This document shows positions 19,264 to 27,152 of a stretch of DNA of 64,000 nt, piece by piece. The notes beneath the pieces are model-generated. The model saw nothing but the letters and a program-made list of their open reading frames with translations, was not told the DNA's origin and searched no databases. The DNA lies in NCBI RefSeq assembly GCF_011766325.1, contig NZ_BLLG01000004.1, forward strand, positions 62,001-126,000, given 5' to 3'. The DNA is from Streptomyces pacificus (lineage in GTDB: Bacteria > Actinomycetota > Actinomycetes > Streptomycetales > Streptomycetaceae). Numbering within the stretch: the first letter of the stretch is position 1; the number at the start of each line of letters is the position of its first letter. Both the position numbers and the translations under genes were made by a program.

Positions 19264-19570
19264 TCAGGCGCGGGTGGCCGCGGTGCAGTGCCGGCCGCTG
19301 TTGATCAGCGCGCCGGCGACAGCCCCGTGGACGGCGGCGCCGAGGTCCGCGTCGTCGAACACCGCGAACGGGGCCTGCCGCCGAGTTCCCGACGGAGCCG
19401 CTTGACGGTGGCCGCGGCGACCTCGGCGACCCGCTTGCCGACGGGCGTCGAGCCGGTGAACGAGGCCATGGCCACGTCGGGGTGGCCGACCAGGTGCTCG
19501 CCCGCCTCCCCGCCGGTACCGCCGGACGAAGTGAGGCGCCCCGCCCGGTCGTCTCCGGGTCGGGCGACGC
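19264..19570 (-). pseudogene. remnant of an aldehyde dehydrogenase gene, truncated and frameshifted
   Basis: Reading the minus strand, [19 protein letters not shown], then [16 protein letters not shown] and RELGG match the middle of an aminobutyraldehyde-type ALDH. After the GG, one frame change gives [21 protein letters not shown] and HCTAATRA, followed by TGA at 19264-19266. That block contains the catalytic-cysteine motif. So about 100 codons survive, with both ends missing and at least one frameshift. It resembles the intact dehydrogenase at 22665-24104 (FEDTDIAKAVEDI, AGQDCTAATR) but is not a recent copy. It lies just upstream of potD, where a dehydrogenase would fit a polyamine operon. 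Confidence 0.85.
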
Positions 19571-19639
19571 GGGGAGAGCGGAGGAGCGGACGGCGTGGAG
19601 AGAGAGGAGGAGCGGGCGGCGCGGGGGTCGCCGCCCGGT

Positions 19640-20374
19640 TCAGCGCATCGCCGCGGCGCCGGTGAGCACCGTCGCCGCGGGATCTCCGGACCCGTCGCCG
19701 AACTCCCGGTCGTTGGCGATCACCCAGATCAGCAGGCCGAGGAACGCCGCGCCGACCACGATGCCGACAGCGCCGAGAATGATCCCGGCGAGGGCCATCC
19801 CGCCGTTGTTCGCCTCCCCCCGCCGGGCACGGGCGCGCCCGATGAAGCCGAAGACCAGTGCCAGGACACCGAGGGCGATCCCGAGCCCGTACAGGCAGAA
19901 ACCGGCGACGGCGACGATGCCGAGCACCAGCGCGGTGATCCCCATGCCGTTCGCCGGGGCCGGTGCCCAGCCGCCGGTTCCGAAGCCGGGGTGGCCCGGG
20001 AATCCGGCGTACCCGCCGTACGGCCATCCCGCCGGAGTGCCGGGCGCCCCGTACGGCGCGCCGGCGGGATGGCCGTACGTCCCCGGCGCGGCCTGCCCGG
20101 GTCCGCCCGGGGCGATCGGCGGCGGGGGGAGGGCTCCCCCGTCACCTCCGGCGCCCGCCCCGGCACCGGGAGCCGCGAACGGGTCACCGCCCGGCACCGA
20201 GGTCACGGTCGGCCGGTCGTGGGCACCGGGAGCGCCGCCCCCCGGCGTGCCGCCGCTGCCCGGCCCACCCCGTTTGCTCCAGTCCACCCCGTCCTGCGGG
20301 GTGCGGTGCTCGGAAGGAGCCCAGGGATTCTCGTGGCCGTTCCCGTCCGGCCGCCGGCCGCTCTCGTCTGGCAT
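19640..20374 (-). CDS. DUF4190-type membrane protein with Pro/Gly-rich N-terminus
   Basis: 244 residues from ATG 20374, preceded by a strong GGGGGAGG site. Residues 1-140 are low-complexity Pro, Gly, Ala and Tyr ([20 protein letters not shown]). Two membrane segments follow: [31 protein letters not shown] and [28 protein letters not shown], with a short basic loop [11 protein letters not shown] between them. This is the DUF4190 arrangement, common in actinobacteria; the function is unknown. It is divergent from the deaminase at 20481 and unrelated to the pseudogene behind it. Confidence 0.85.
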   Translation of the reverse strand: MPDESGRRPDGNGHENPWAPSEHRTPQDGVDWSKRGGPGSGGTPGGGAPGAHDRPTVTSVPGGDPFAAPGAGAGAGGDGGALPPPPIAPGGPGQAAPGTYGHPAGAPYGAPGTPAGWPYGGYAGFPGHPGFGTGGWAPAPANGMGITALVLGIVAVAGFCLYGLGIALGVLALVFGFIGRARARRGEANNGGMALAGIILGAVGIVVGAAFLGLLIWVIANDREFGDGSGDPAATVLTGAAAMR

Positions 20375-20405
20375 GAGCCTCCCCCATCGTGGTCCTGTCA
20401 TGCTA

Positions 20406-20428
20406 CGGGCCCGCTTCGCGCGGGCCCG
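20406..20428. promoter_or_regulatory. hairpin in the divergent promoter gap before the deaminase gene
   Basis: CGGGCCCGC (20406-20414) pairs with GCGGGCCCG (20420-20428) around a TTCGC loop, within the 106-bp gap between the DUF4190 gene and the deaminase. A possible -10 for the plus strand, TACGAT (20436-20441), follows. It could act on either transcript or be an operator. Confidence 0.4.
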
Positions 20429-20480
20429 CCCCGCATACGATGATCCCTGACCGGCACGGACAGCACACTCGGAGGACCCG

Positions 20481-21506
20481 GTGACCGACCTGCTTCCCTT
20501 CATCGAGGGCCTGCCCAAGGCCGAGCTCCACGTCCACCACGTGGGCTCGGCGTCACCGCGCATCGTGTCCGAGCTGGCGGCCCGGCATCCTGACTCCCGG
20601 GTCCCCGTCGACCCGGGAGAGCTCGCCGAGTTCTTCTCCTTCACCGACTTCGCGCACTTCATCGAGATCTATCTGTCGGTCGTGGACCTGGTCCGCACCC
20701 CCGACGACGTCCGGCTGCTGACGTTCGAGGTCGCCCGGGACATGGCCCGGCAGAACATCCGGTACGCGGAGCTCACCGTGACCCCGTTCAGCTCGACCCG
20801 CCGCGGCATCCCCGAGCAGGGGTTCATGGAGGCGATCGAGGACGCCCGCAAGGCGGCCGAGGCCGAACTGGGCGTCATCTTGCGCTGGTGCTTCGACATA
20901 CCCGGCGAGGCGGGCCTCGACGCCGCGGAGGAGACCGCCCGGCTCGCCGTCGACCTGCGCCCCGAGGGGCTGGTGTCGTTCGGCCTCGGCGGGCCGGAGG
21001 TCGGCGTGCCCCGGCCGCAGTTCAAGCCGTACTTCGACCGCGCCATCGCCGCCGGGCTGCGGTCCGTTCCGCACGCCGGCGAGACGACGGGCCCGGGGAC
21101 CATCTGGGACGCGCTGAACGACCTGCGGGCCGAGCGCATCGGACACGGCACCAGCGCCCCTCAGGACCCGGAACTGCTGGCGCACCTGGCCGAGCGGCGG
21201 ATCCCGCTGGAGGTCTGCCCGACCTCCAACGTCGCCACCCGGGCCGTCGCCGCACTCGACGAGCACCCCCTCAGGGAGATGGTCGCCGCGGGCGTGCTCG
21301 TCACCGTCAACAGCGACGATCCGCCGATGTTCGGGACCGACCTCAACAACGAGTACGCGGTGGCCGCCCGGCTGCTGGACCTCGACGAACGGGGCGTGGC
21401 CGCCCTCGCCGGGAACGCCGTGGAGGCGTCGTTCCTCGACCCGGCGGGGAAGGCGCGGATCACGGGCGAGATCGACGCGTACACCGAGCAGTGGCTCGCG
21501 AAGTGA
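20481..21506 (+). CDS. adenosine-deaminase-family enzyme, probably aminodeoxyfutalosine deaminase
   Basis: 341 residues from GTG 20481, with GGAGG 5 bp upstream. It is a metal-dependent TIM-barrel deaminase. His17 and His19 (ELHVHHVGSAS) are metal ligands, HAGETTGPGT carries the metal His and catalytic Glu, and HGTSAP and NSDDPPMFGTDL supply the remaining His and Asp. The usual adenosine deaminase motif is HVHLDGAL; the HHVGSAS variant is what I know from the Streptomyces enzyme that deaminates 6-aminodeoxyfutalosine in the futalosine menaquinone route. That assignment rests on recognition of the motif. A plain adenosine deaminase is the alternative. A glycerophosphodiesterase gene starts 10 bp downstream. 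Confidence 0.85.
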   Translation: MTDLLPFIEGLPKAELHVHHVGSASPRIVSELAARHPDSRVPVDPGELAEFFSFTDFAHFIEIYLSVVDLVRTPDDVRLLTFEVARDMARQNIRYAELTVTPFSSTRRGIPEQGFMEAIEDARKAAEAELGVILRWCFDIPGEAGLDAAEETARLAVDLRPEGLVSFGLGGPEVGVPRPQFKPYFDRAIAAGLRSVPHAGETTGPGTIWDALNDLRAERIGHGTSAPQDPELLAHLAERRIPLEVCPTSNVATRAVAALDEHPLREMVAAGVLVTVNSDDPPMFGTDLNNEYAVAARLLDLDERGVAALAGNAVEASFLDPAGKARITGEIDAYTEQWLAK

Positions 21507-21516
21507 GGCACGGCCG

Positions 21517-22233
21517 ATGCGCGCCGTCACGGCCGTAGGGCATCGCGGCGACCCGTATGTCGCACGCGAGAACACCCTGCCCTCGCTGCGCGCGGCGATC
21601 GAGCGGGGCGCGGATGCCGTGGAGGTCGACGTCCGGCTGACCGGTGACGGTGTGCCCGTACTGCTCCACGACGGCAGCCTCAAGCGCCTCTGGGGCCACG
21701 ACCGGCCGCTGTCCGGGCTCTCCGAGGCGCGGCTCACGGAGCTGACCGGCGGCGGAGTGCCCACGCTCGCCGCGGCCCTGGCCGCGGCGAGCGGCCATCG
21801 CCTCATGCTGGACCTGCCGGGCGCGGACGCGTCGTCGGCGCGAAGAGTCGTCGGCGCGGTCCGCGAGGGGGGCGCCGCCGACCGGGTCTACTACACGGGC
21901 GGTCCGGCCGGCATGCTGGCCGTGCGGGACGCCGACCCGGACGCGGAGATCGCGCTGACCTGGACCACATGCGCACCACCGCGTCCCGTGCTGCTCGCGT
22001 CGCTGCGGCCGCGCTGGCTCAACTACCGCTTCGGCCTGGTGAGCCGGGACCTGGCCGACGAGGTCCATGCGCAGGGCTATCTGCTGTCGGTGTGGACGGC
22101 TGACACCCGTGCGGCGATGCGCCGGCTGGTGGACCGCGGGGTCGACTCGATCACCACCAACCGGGTGGACGCGCTGACCCGCGTCCTCCGCGGCCCCCGG
22201 ACCGGCAGAGCCCGGCAGGGGCAGGCGCGCTGA
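21517..22233 (+). CDS. glycerophosphodiester phosphodiesterase
   Basis: 238 residues from ATG 21517, 10 bp after the deaminase stop, so it is probably co-transcribed. The GDPD active site is complete: GHRG (His catalytic), ENTLPS, VEVDVRLTGDG (metal Glu/Asp), and LLHDGSLKR (second His). The C-terminal part has LSVWTADT and VDSITTNRVDAL, also typical. No signal peptide is seen, so it likely acts in the cytoplasm on glycerophosphodiesters from lipid turnover, releasing glycerol 3-phosphate. A hairpin terminator follows. Confidence 0.9.
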   Translation: MRAVTAVGHRGDPYVARENTLPSLRAAIERGADAVEVDVRLTGDGVPVLLHDGSLKRLWGHDRPLSGLSEARLTELTGGGVPTLAAALAAASGHRLMLDLPGADASSARRVVGAVREGGAADRVYYTGGPAGMLAVRDADPDAEIALTWTTCAPPRPVLLASLRPRWLNYRFGLVSRDLADEVHAQGYLLSVWTADTRAAMRRLVDRGVDSITTNRVDALTRVLRGPRTGRARQGQAR

Positions 22234-22310
22234 GCAGGGCCGGAGCGAGGGCCCTGAGCGCCGGTCGCCCCGCCCGCGCGGAACGGGGTTCCGCGACCTC
22301 GCGGTGACAG

Positions 22311-22335
22311 GTCCCGCCGGCGGTACCGGCGGGAC
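22311..22335 (+). terminator. hairpin terminator after the glycerophosphodiesterase
   Basis: A perfect 10-bp stem, GTCCCGCCGG (22311-22320) with CCGGCGGGAC (22326-22335), around a 5-nt loop. It lies 78 bp beyond the plus-strand stop. The rest of this 430-bp gap (22234-22664) holds the next hairpin and two near-direct repeats of TCGCAGGAG(AG)CGGCGAG at 22521 and 22566, but no gene. Confidence 0.7.
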
Positions 22336-22455
22336 GGCTGTGCACGGCCGCGACGGCGATGCGCACCCGAGCGGGCCTCGCCCAGACCGGCGGCCGCAAC
22401 GGGACCCCGGACCGCGCCGGACCGCGGGTCACGGCGCCATGGGCCCGTTCCCTCG

Positions 22456-22482
22456 CTTCGTGGAGCCCGCCGCTCCACGAAG
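22456..22482 (-). terminator. hairpin, candidate terminator for the minus-strand aldehyde dehydrogenase
   Basis: CTTCGTGGAGC (22456-22466) pairs perfectly with GCTCCACGAAG (22472-22482) over 11 bp with a 5-nt loop. It lies 183 bp beyond the aldehyde dehydrogenase stop and could also work on the opposite strand. Confidence 0.6.
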
Positions 22483-22664
22483 AGGTGCGGGCGGGCGCCC
22501 GCCGCCCGCACCTCCGGGCGTCGCAGGAGAGCGGCGAGTCCCCGGGCGGCGTACCGGGTCCCCCGTCGCAGGAGCGGCGAGGGGACTCGGGCCGCGGCCA
22601 CCGGGGCGGCTCCCCGGCGGCCGGGTACGGATCCCGCGGGAGGGGCGCCCGCCCGGGGGTCCGG

Positions 22665-24104
22665 CTACGCGTCGAGGGACGTCATCACGTGCTTGATGCG
22701 CGTGTAGTCGTCGAAGCCGTACGCCGACAGGTCCTTGCCGTAGCCGGACTTCTTGAAGCCGCCGTGCGGCATCTCCGCGACCAGCGGGATGTGGGTGTTG
22801 ATCCACACGCAGCCGAAGTCCAGCGCCCTGGACATGCGCATCGCGCGGGCGTGGTCCCTGGTCCAGACCGACGAAGCGAGGGCGTACTCCACGCCGTTCG
22901 CGTACGCGACGGCCTGGGTCTCGTCGGTGAACGACTGGACCGTGATGACCGGGCCGAAGACCTCCTGCTGGACGATCTCGTCGTCCTGCTTGAGACCGGA
23001 GACGACCGTCGGAGCGTAGAAGTAGCCCTTGTCGCCGACGCGCCGGCCGCCGGCCTCGACCTTCGCATGGGCCGGGAGCCGGTCGACGAAGCCGGAGACC
23101 TGGCGCAGCTGGTTCTCGTTGTTGAGCGGGCCGAACAGCACGTCCTCGTCGTCGGGCATGCCGGTCTTCGTCTCCTGCGCGGCCTTGGCCAGCGCGCTCA
23201 CGAACTCGTCGTGGATGGACTCCTGCACCAGTACGCGGGTCGCGGCCGTGCAGTCCTGCCCGGCGTTGAAGAAGCCGGCGACGGAGATGTCCTCGACGGC
23301 CTTCGCGATGTCGGTGTCCTCGAACACGACGACCGGCGCCTTGCCGCCCAGTTCCAGGTGCACCCGCTTGAGGTCCTTCGACGCCGACTCCGCGACCTGC
23401 ATGCCGGCCCGTACCGAACCGGTGATGGAGGCCATCGCCGGGACCGGGTGCTCGACCATCGTCCGGCCGGTGTCGCGGTCGCCGCAGATGACGTTGAAGA
23501 CGCCCTTCGGCACGATCGAGCCGATGATCTCGGCGATCAGTACGGTGGACGCCGGGGTGGTGTCCGACGGCTTGAGCACCACGGTGTTGCCCGCGGCAAG
23601 GGCCGGCGCGAACTTCCAGACCGCCATCATCATCGGGTAGTTCCACGGGGCGACCTGGGCGCAGACGCCGACCGGCTCACGGCGCACGATGGAGGTGAAC
23701 CCCTCCATGTACTCGCCCGCCGAGCGGCCCTCCAGCATCCGGGCAGCGCCCGCGAAGAAGCGGATCTGGTCGACCATGGGAGGGATCTCTTCGCTGCGGG
23801 TGAGCCCGAGCGGCTTGCCGGTGTTCTCCGACTCGGCCGCGATCAGTTCCTCGGCCCGCTCCTCGACGGCGTCCGCGATCTTCAGCAGGGCCCTCTGGCG
23901 CTCCGCGGGCGTGGTGTCGCGCCAGCCGGGGAACGCCGCGGCGGCGGCGGCCATGGCGGCGTCCACGTCCGCCCGGCCGGACAGGGGGGAGGTCGCGTAC
24001 GCCTCGCCCGTGGCCGGGTTGACCACCTCGATGGTCCGCCCGTCAGCGGCGTCCCGGAACTCTCCGTCGATGTAGTTGCGCAGACGACGCAGTTCGGTGG
24101 TCAC
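22665..24104 (-). CDS. aldehyde dehydrogenase of the gamma-aminobutyraldehyde type
   Basis: 479 residues. I use GTG 24104 because GAGGAG lies 8 bp upstream; a GTG six bases earlier nearly touches that site. ALDH residues are present: Asn155 (APWNYP), Glu251 (LELGGK) and nucleophile Cys285 (AGQDCTAATR). QDCTAATR together with NAGQ is the signature of aminobutyraldehyde/betaine-aldehyde-type dehydrogenases. It most likely oxidises 4-aminobutyraldehyde to GABA, linking the aminotransferase at 24789 to gabT. It is divergent from the Lrp-type regulator, with 175 bp between starts. That spacing suggests regulation by that protein. Confidence 0.9.
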   Translation of the reverse strand: MTTELRRLRNYIDGEFRDAADGRTIEVVNPATGEAYATSPLSGRADVDAAMAAAAAAFPGWRDTTPAERQRALLKIADAVEERAEELIAAESENTGKPLGLTRSEEIPPMVDQIRFFAGAARMLEGRSAGEYMEGFTSIVRREPVGVCAQVAPWNYPMMMAVWKFAPALAAGNTVVLKPSDTTPASTVLIAEIIGSIVPKGVFNVICGDRDTGRTMVEHPVPAMASITGSVRAGMQVAESASKDLKRVHLELGGKAPVVVFEDTDIAKAVEDISVAGFFNAGQDCTAATRVLVQESIHDEFVSALAKAAQETKTGMPDDEDVLFGPLNNENQLRQVSGFVDRLPAHAKVEAGGRRVGDKGYFYAPTVVSGLKQDDEIVQQEVFGPVITVQSFTDETQAVAYANGVEYALASSVWTRDHARAMRMSRALDFGCVWINTHIPLVAEMPHGGFKKSGYGKDLSAYGFDDYTRIKHVMTSLDA

Positions 24105-24279
24105 AGCCACCCCTCCTCAGTTGTCCGATGGGTGAGACACCCCCACACTACGCGGCACAGACTAGCCCGACGAGCGACGCTTTCGACAGGCCCGACACCA
24201 CTCGACTTCGGAATCGGTGATTTTCCCCTCACCAAACAACGGATTTCATCGCTCGAAGGTTGCAGAATCCACGACTCCC

Positions 24280-24786
24280 GTGCACAGTGTGCTCGTGGCA
24301 AGTCGAAGCGCGGACTCCAGGACCGGGGGCGGCACCTCCCCCACGATCGACGCCGTCTCCCTGGCGATCATCGAACAGCTGCAGGAGGACGGCCGCCGTC
24401 CCTACGCCGCCATCGGCAAGGCGGTCGGCCTGTCCGAGGCGGCCGTCCGGCAGCGCGTCCAGAAGCTGCTCGACCAGGGCGTGATGCAGATCGTCGCCGT
24501 CACAGACCCGCTCACCGTGGGTCTGCGGCGCCAGGCGATGGTCGGAATCAACGTCGAGGGCGACCTGGACCCGGTGGCGGACGCCCTCACCGCCATGCCC
24601 GAGTGCGAGTACGTCGTCATGACTGCGGGCTCTTTCGACCTGATGGTGGAGATCGTCTGCGAGGACGACGACCACCTGCTTGACGTGATCAACCGGCGCA
24701 TCCGCACCCTCCCCGGTGTGCGCTCCACCGAGAGCTTCGTCTACCTCAAGCTCAAGAAGCAGACCTATATGTGGGGAATCCGATAG
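24280..24786 (+). CDS. Lrp/AsnC-family transcriptional regulator
   Basis: 168 residues from GTG 24280 (VHSVLVASRSADSRT). An alternative GTG at 24289 is possible, and no strong ribosome site decides between them. The N-terminal HTH reads IDAVSLAIIEQLQEDGRRPYAAIGKAVGLSEAAVRQRVQKL. The C-terminal RAM/ligand domain reads MVGINVEGDLDPVADAL and GSFDLMVEIVCED. Lrp-type proteins bind amino acids and form octamers on DNA. It overlaps closely with the aminotransferase: stop at 24786, next start at 24789. It is divergent from the aldehyde dehydrogenase, so it is placed to control putrescine or lysine-derived amine breakdown. Confidence 0.9.
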   Translation: MHSVLVASRSADSRTGGGTSPTIDAVSLAIIEQLQEDGRRPYAAIGKAVGLSEAAVRQRVQKLLDQGVMQIVAVTDPLTVGLRRQAMVGINVEGDLDPVADALTAMPECEYVVMTAGSFDLMVEIVCEDDDHLLDVINRRIRTLPGVRSTESFVYLKLKKQTYMWGIR

Positions 24787-24788
24787 CC

Positions 24789-26159
24789 GTGAGCAAGGAC
24801 CGCAGCGCCCTCTCCCAGTCCGCCTACGACCACCTGTGGATGCACTTCACCCGCATGTCGTCGTACGAGAGCTCTCCCGTGCCCACCATCGTGCGCGGTG
24901 AGGGCACCTACATCTACGACGACCGGGGCAAGCGCTACCTCGACGGCCTCGCCGGCCTGTTCGTGGTCCAGGCGGGCCACGGCCGCCGGGAGCTGGCGGA
25001 GGTGGCCGCCCGGCAGGCCGAGGAACTCGCCTTCTTCCCCGTGTGGTCCTACGCCCACCCGAAGGCGATCGAACTGGCCGAGCGGCTCGCCGGCGAGGCC
25101 CCCGGCGACCTCAGCAAGGTCTTCTTCACCACCGGCGGCGGCGAGGCGGTCGAGACCGCCTGGAAGCTCGCCAAGCAGTACTTCAAGCTCATCGGCAAGC
25201 CCACCAAGTACAAGGTGGTCTCCCGCGCGGTCGCCTACCACGGCACCCCGCAGGGCGCCCTGTCCCTCACCGGCCTGCCGGGGCTCAAGGCCCCGTTCGA
25301 GCCGCTGGTGCCGGGTGCCCACAAGGTCCCGAACACCAACATCTACCGCGCGCCGCTGCACGGCGACGACCCCGAGGCCTTCGGCCGCTGGGCCGCAGAC
25401 CAGATCGAGCAGCAGATCCTCTTCGAGGGCCCCGACACCGTCGCCGCGGTCTTCCTGGAGCCCGTGCAGAACGCCGGCGGCTGCTTCCCCCCGCCCCCCG
25501 GCTACTTCCAGCGGGTCCGCGAGATATGCGACCGGTACGACGTGCTGCTGGTCTCCGACGAGGTCATCTGCGCCTTCGGCCGCCTGGGCAAGACCTTCGC
25601 CTGCGACAAGTTCGGCTATGTGCCGGACATGATCACCTGCGCCAAGGGCATGACCTCGGGCTACTCCCCGATCGGCGCCTGCATCGTCTCCGACCGGCTC
25701 GCCGAGCCGTTCTACCAGGGCGACAACACCTTCCTGCACGGCTACACCTTCGGCGGCCACCCGGTCTCCGCGGCCGTCGGCCTCGCCAACCTCGACCTGT
25801 TCGAGCGCGAGAAGCTCAACCGGCACGTCCTGGACAACGAGGGCGCGTTCCTCTCGACGCTCCGGAAGCTCCACGACCTGCCGATCGTCGGCGACGTCCG
25901 CGGCAACGGCTTCTTCTACGGCATCGAACTCGTGAAGGACAAGAACACCAAGGAGTCCTTCAACGAGGAGGAGACCGAACGGGTCCTCTACGGCTTCCTC
26001 TCCAAGGCGCTGTTCGACGCCGGCCTCTACTGCCGCGCCGACGACCGCGGCGACCCGGTCGTCCAGCTCGCCCCGCCGCTGGTCTCCACCCAGCAGACCT
26101 TCGACGAGATGGAGCAGATCCTGCGCGGTGTCCTCGCCGAGGCCTGGTCGAAGCTGTAG
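24789..26159 (+). CDS. class III PLP aminotransferase, candidate putrescine-pyruvate aminotransferase
   Basis: 456 residues from GTG 24789, 2 bp after the regulator stop; a GGGGA site lies within the end of that gene. The PLP lysine is Lys286 (ITCAKGMTSGYSP) and Asp257 lies in LLVSDEVICAFGR. MHFTRMSSYE, IYDDRGKRYLDGLAGLFVV and CFPPPPGYF are shared with the SpuC/omega-amino-acid:pyruvate group, which uses putrescine, cadaverine or beta-alanine as donor. The exact donor is not decided by the sequence. With the aldehyde dehydrogenase opposite and gabT it completes putrescine to succinate semialdehyde. A strong hairpin follows. Confidence 0.9.
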   Translation: MSKDRSALSQSAYDHLWMHFTRMSSYESSPVPTIVRGEGTYIYDDRGKRYLDGLAGLFVVQAGHGRRELAEVAARQAEELAFFPVWSYAHPKAIELAERLAGEAPGDLSKVFFTTGGGEAVETAWKLAKQYFKLIGKPTKYKVVSRAVAYHGTPQGALSLTGLPGLKAPFEPLVPGAHKVPNTNIYRAPLHGDDPEAFGRWAADQIEQQILFEGPDTVAAVFLEPVQNAGGCFPPPPGYFQRVREICDRYDVLLVSDEVICAFGRLGKTFACDKFGYVPDMITCAKGMTSGYSPIGACIVSDRLAEPFYQGDNTFLHGYTFGGHPVSAAVGLANLDLFEREKLNRHVLDNEGAFLSTLRKLHDLPIVGDVRGNGFFYGIELVKDKNTKESFNEEETERVLYGFLSKALFDAGLYCRADDRGDPVVQLAPPLVSTQQTFDEMEQILRGVLAEAWSKL

Positions 26160-26260
26160 AGGCCGCAGAGACCGCAGAGGCCGGAGAAGCCGCAGGACCG
26201 GGCCCCCGACCACCACACCGGCCGCCGGGTGGCGCGCCCCGACGCCCGGCAACCGGCGCT

Positions 26261-26310
26261 CGCGGCCCGGACACCTCTCTTCGGGTGAGAAGGGGGACGT
26301 CCGGGCCGCG
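26261..26310 (+). terminator. hairpin terminator after the aminotransferase
   Basis: CGCGGCCCGGAC (26261-26272) pairs perfectly with GTCCGGGCCGCG (26299-26310), 12 bp, with a 26-nt loop that can fold further. It lies 102 bp beyond the stop and isolates the regulator-aminotransferase unit from the ABC genes. Just after the stop there is a short repeat of GCCGCAGAG units (26160-26190). Confidence 0.7.
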
Positions 26311-26423
26311 TGCCGTGCCCGTACCCGGCCCCGAGTCCCTACGGTGCTGTGACCGATCGGCATCGGGGCCGTTCGCCCGTACGGCGGAACGGAAACCCAC
26401 GGATCTGAACCGAGGTGCACGCC

Positions 26424-27152
26424 ATGGTGGTCCCGCCGGACAACGATGTGCTGTGGGCGAGGTCCCTGAACCACGACTTCGGCGGCTCTCCCGCCCTCCG
26501 CGGAGTCTCCCTCGGAGTGCGCGAGGGCGAGATCCTGGCCGTCAACGGCCCGCGCGGCAGCGGCAAGACGACCCTGCTGCGCTGCCTCTCCGGCCAGATC
26601 GTGCCACAGCAGGGCGAGGTGTGGTTCCACAGCACACCCGTCCACACCATGGGGGCACTGAACCGCGAGCGGCTGCGGCGCGAGCACTTCGGCTGGATCG
26701 GCCCGGAGCCCCGGCTGGTGCCCGAACTGACCGCCTGGGAGAACACGGCACTGCCGCTGCTGCTGCGCGGCTCCTCCCACCGCAAGGCCAGGACCGCCGC
26801 CCTGGAGTGGATGGAACGGCTCGACATCGGCCGCTGCGCCCGCAAGCGCCCCCGGGCCCTGCTGCAGTCGCAACGGCAGCGGGTCGCTCTCGCCCGCGCC
26901 CTGCTCACCACCCCCGCCGTGCTGTTCGCCGACGAGCCGACCGCGACGCTGCACAGCGCCGACCGGGCCCAGGTCCTGCGCACCCTCACCACGGCAGCCC
27001 GGTCCCACCGCATCGCCCTCGTGCTCGCGAGCCATGACCCAGAGGTCGCCACCCTCGCCGACCGCGCTGTGACGCTCATGGACGGCCGACGGGTCACCCC
27101 GGTGCAGGACGCCGGCACGGAAGGCCGGGCCGAGTGCTCGCTCTCCGTCTGA
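26424..27152 (+). CDS. ABC transporter ATPase with degenerate signature motif
   Basis: 242 residues from ATG 26424, with GAGG 8 bp upstream; a GTG at 26415 is in frame. Walker A is GPRGSGKTTLLR and Walker B is VLFADEPTATL. The ABC signature, normally LSGGQ, reads LLQSQRQRV, and the D-loop LHSADR is also unusual. The switch histidine is in LASHDPEVATLAD. The short size and single domain fit the MacB/LolD export group. The next gene, an FtsX-like permease, starts inside its last 19 bases. It is probably an active but divergent ATPase. Confidence 0.85.
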   Translation: MVVPPDNDVLWARSLNHDFGGSPALRGVSLGVREGEILAVNGPRGSGKTTLLRCLSGQIVPQQGEVWFHSTPVHTMGALNRERLRREHFGWIGPEPRLVPELTAWENTALPLLLRGSSHRKARTAALEWMERLDIGRCARKRPRALLQSQRQRVALARALLTTPAVLFADEPTATLHSADRAQVLRTLTTAARSHRIALVLASHDPEVATLADRAVTLMDGRRVTPVQDAGTEGRAECSLSV

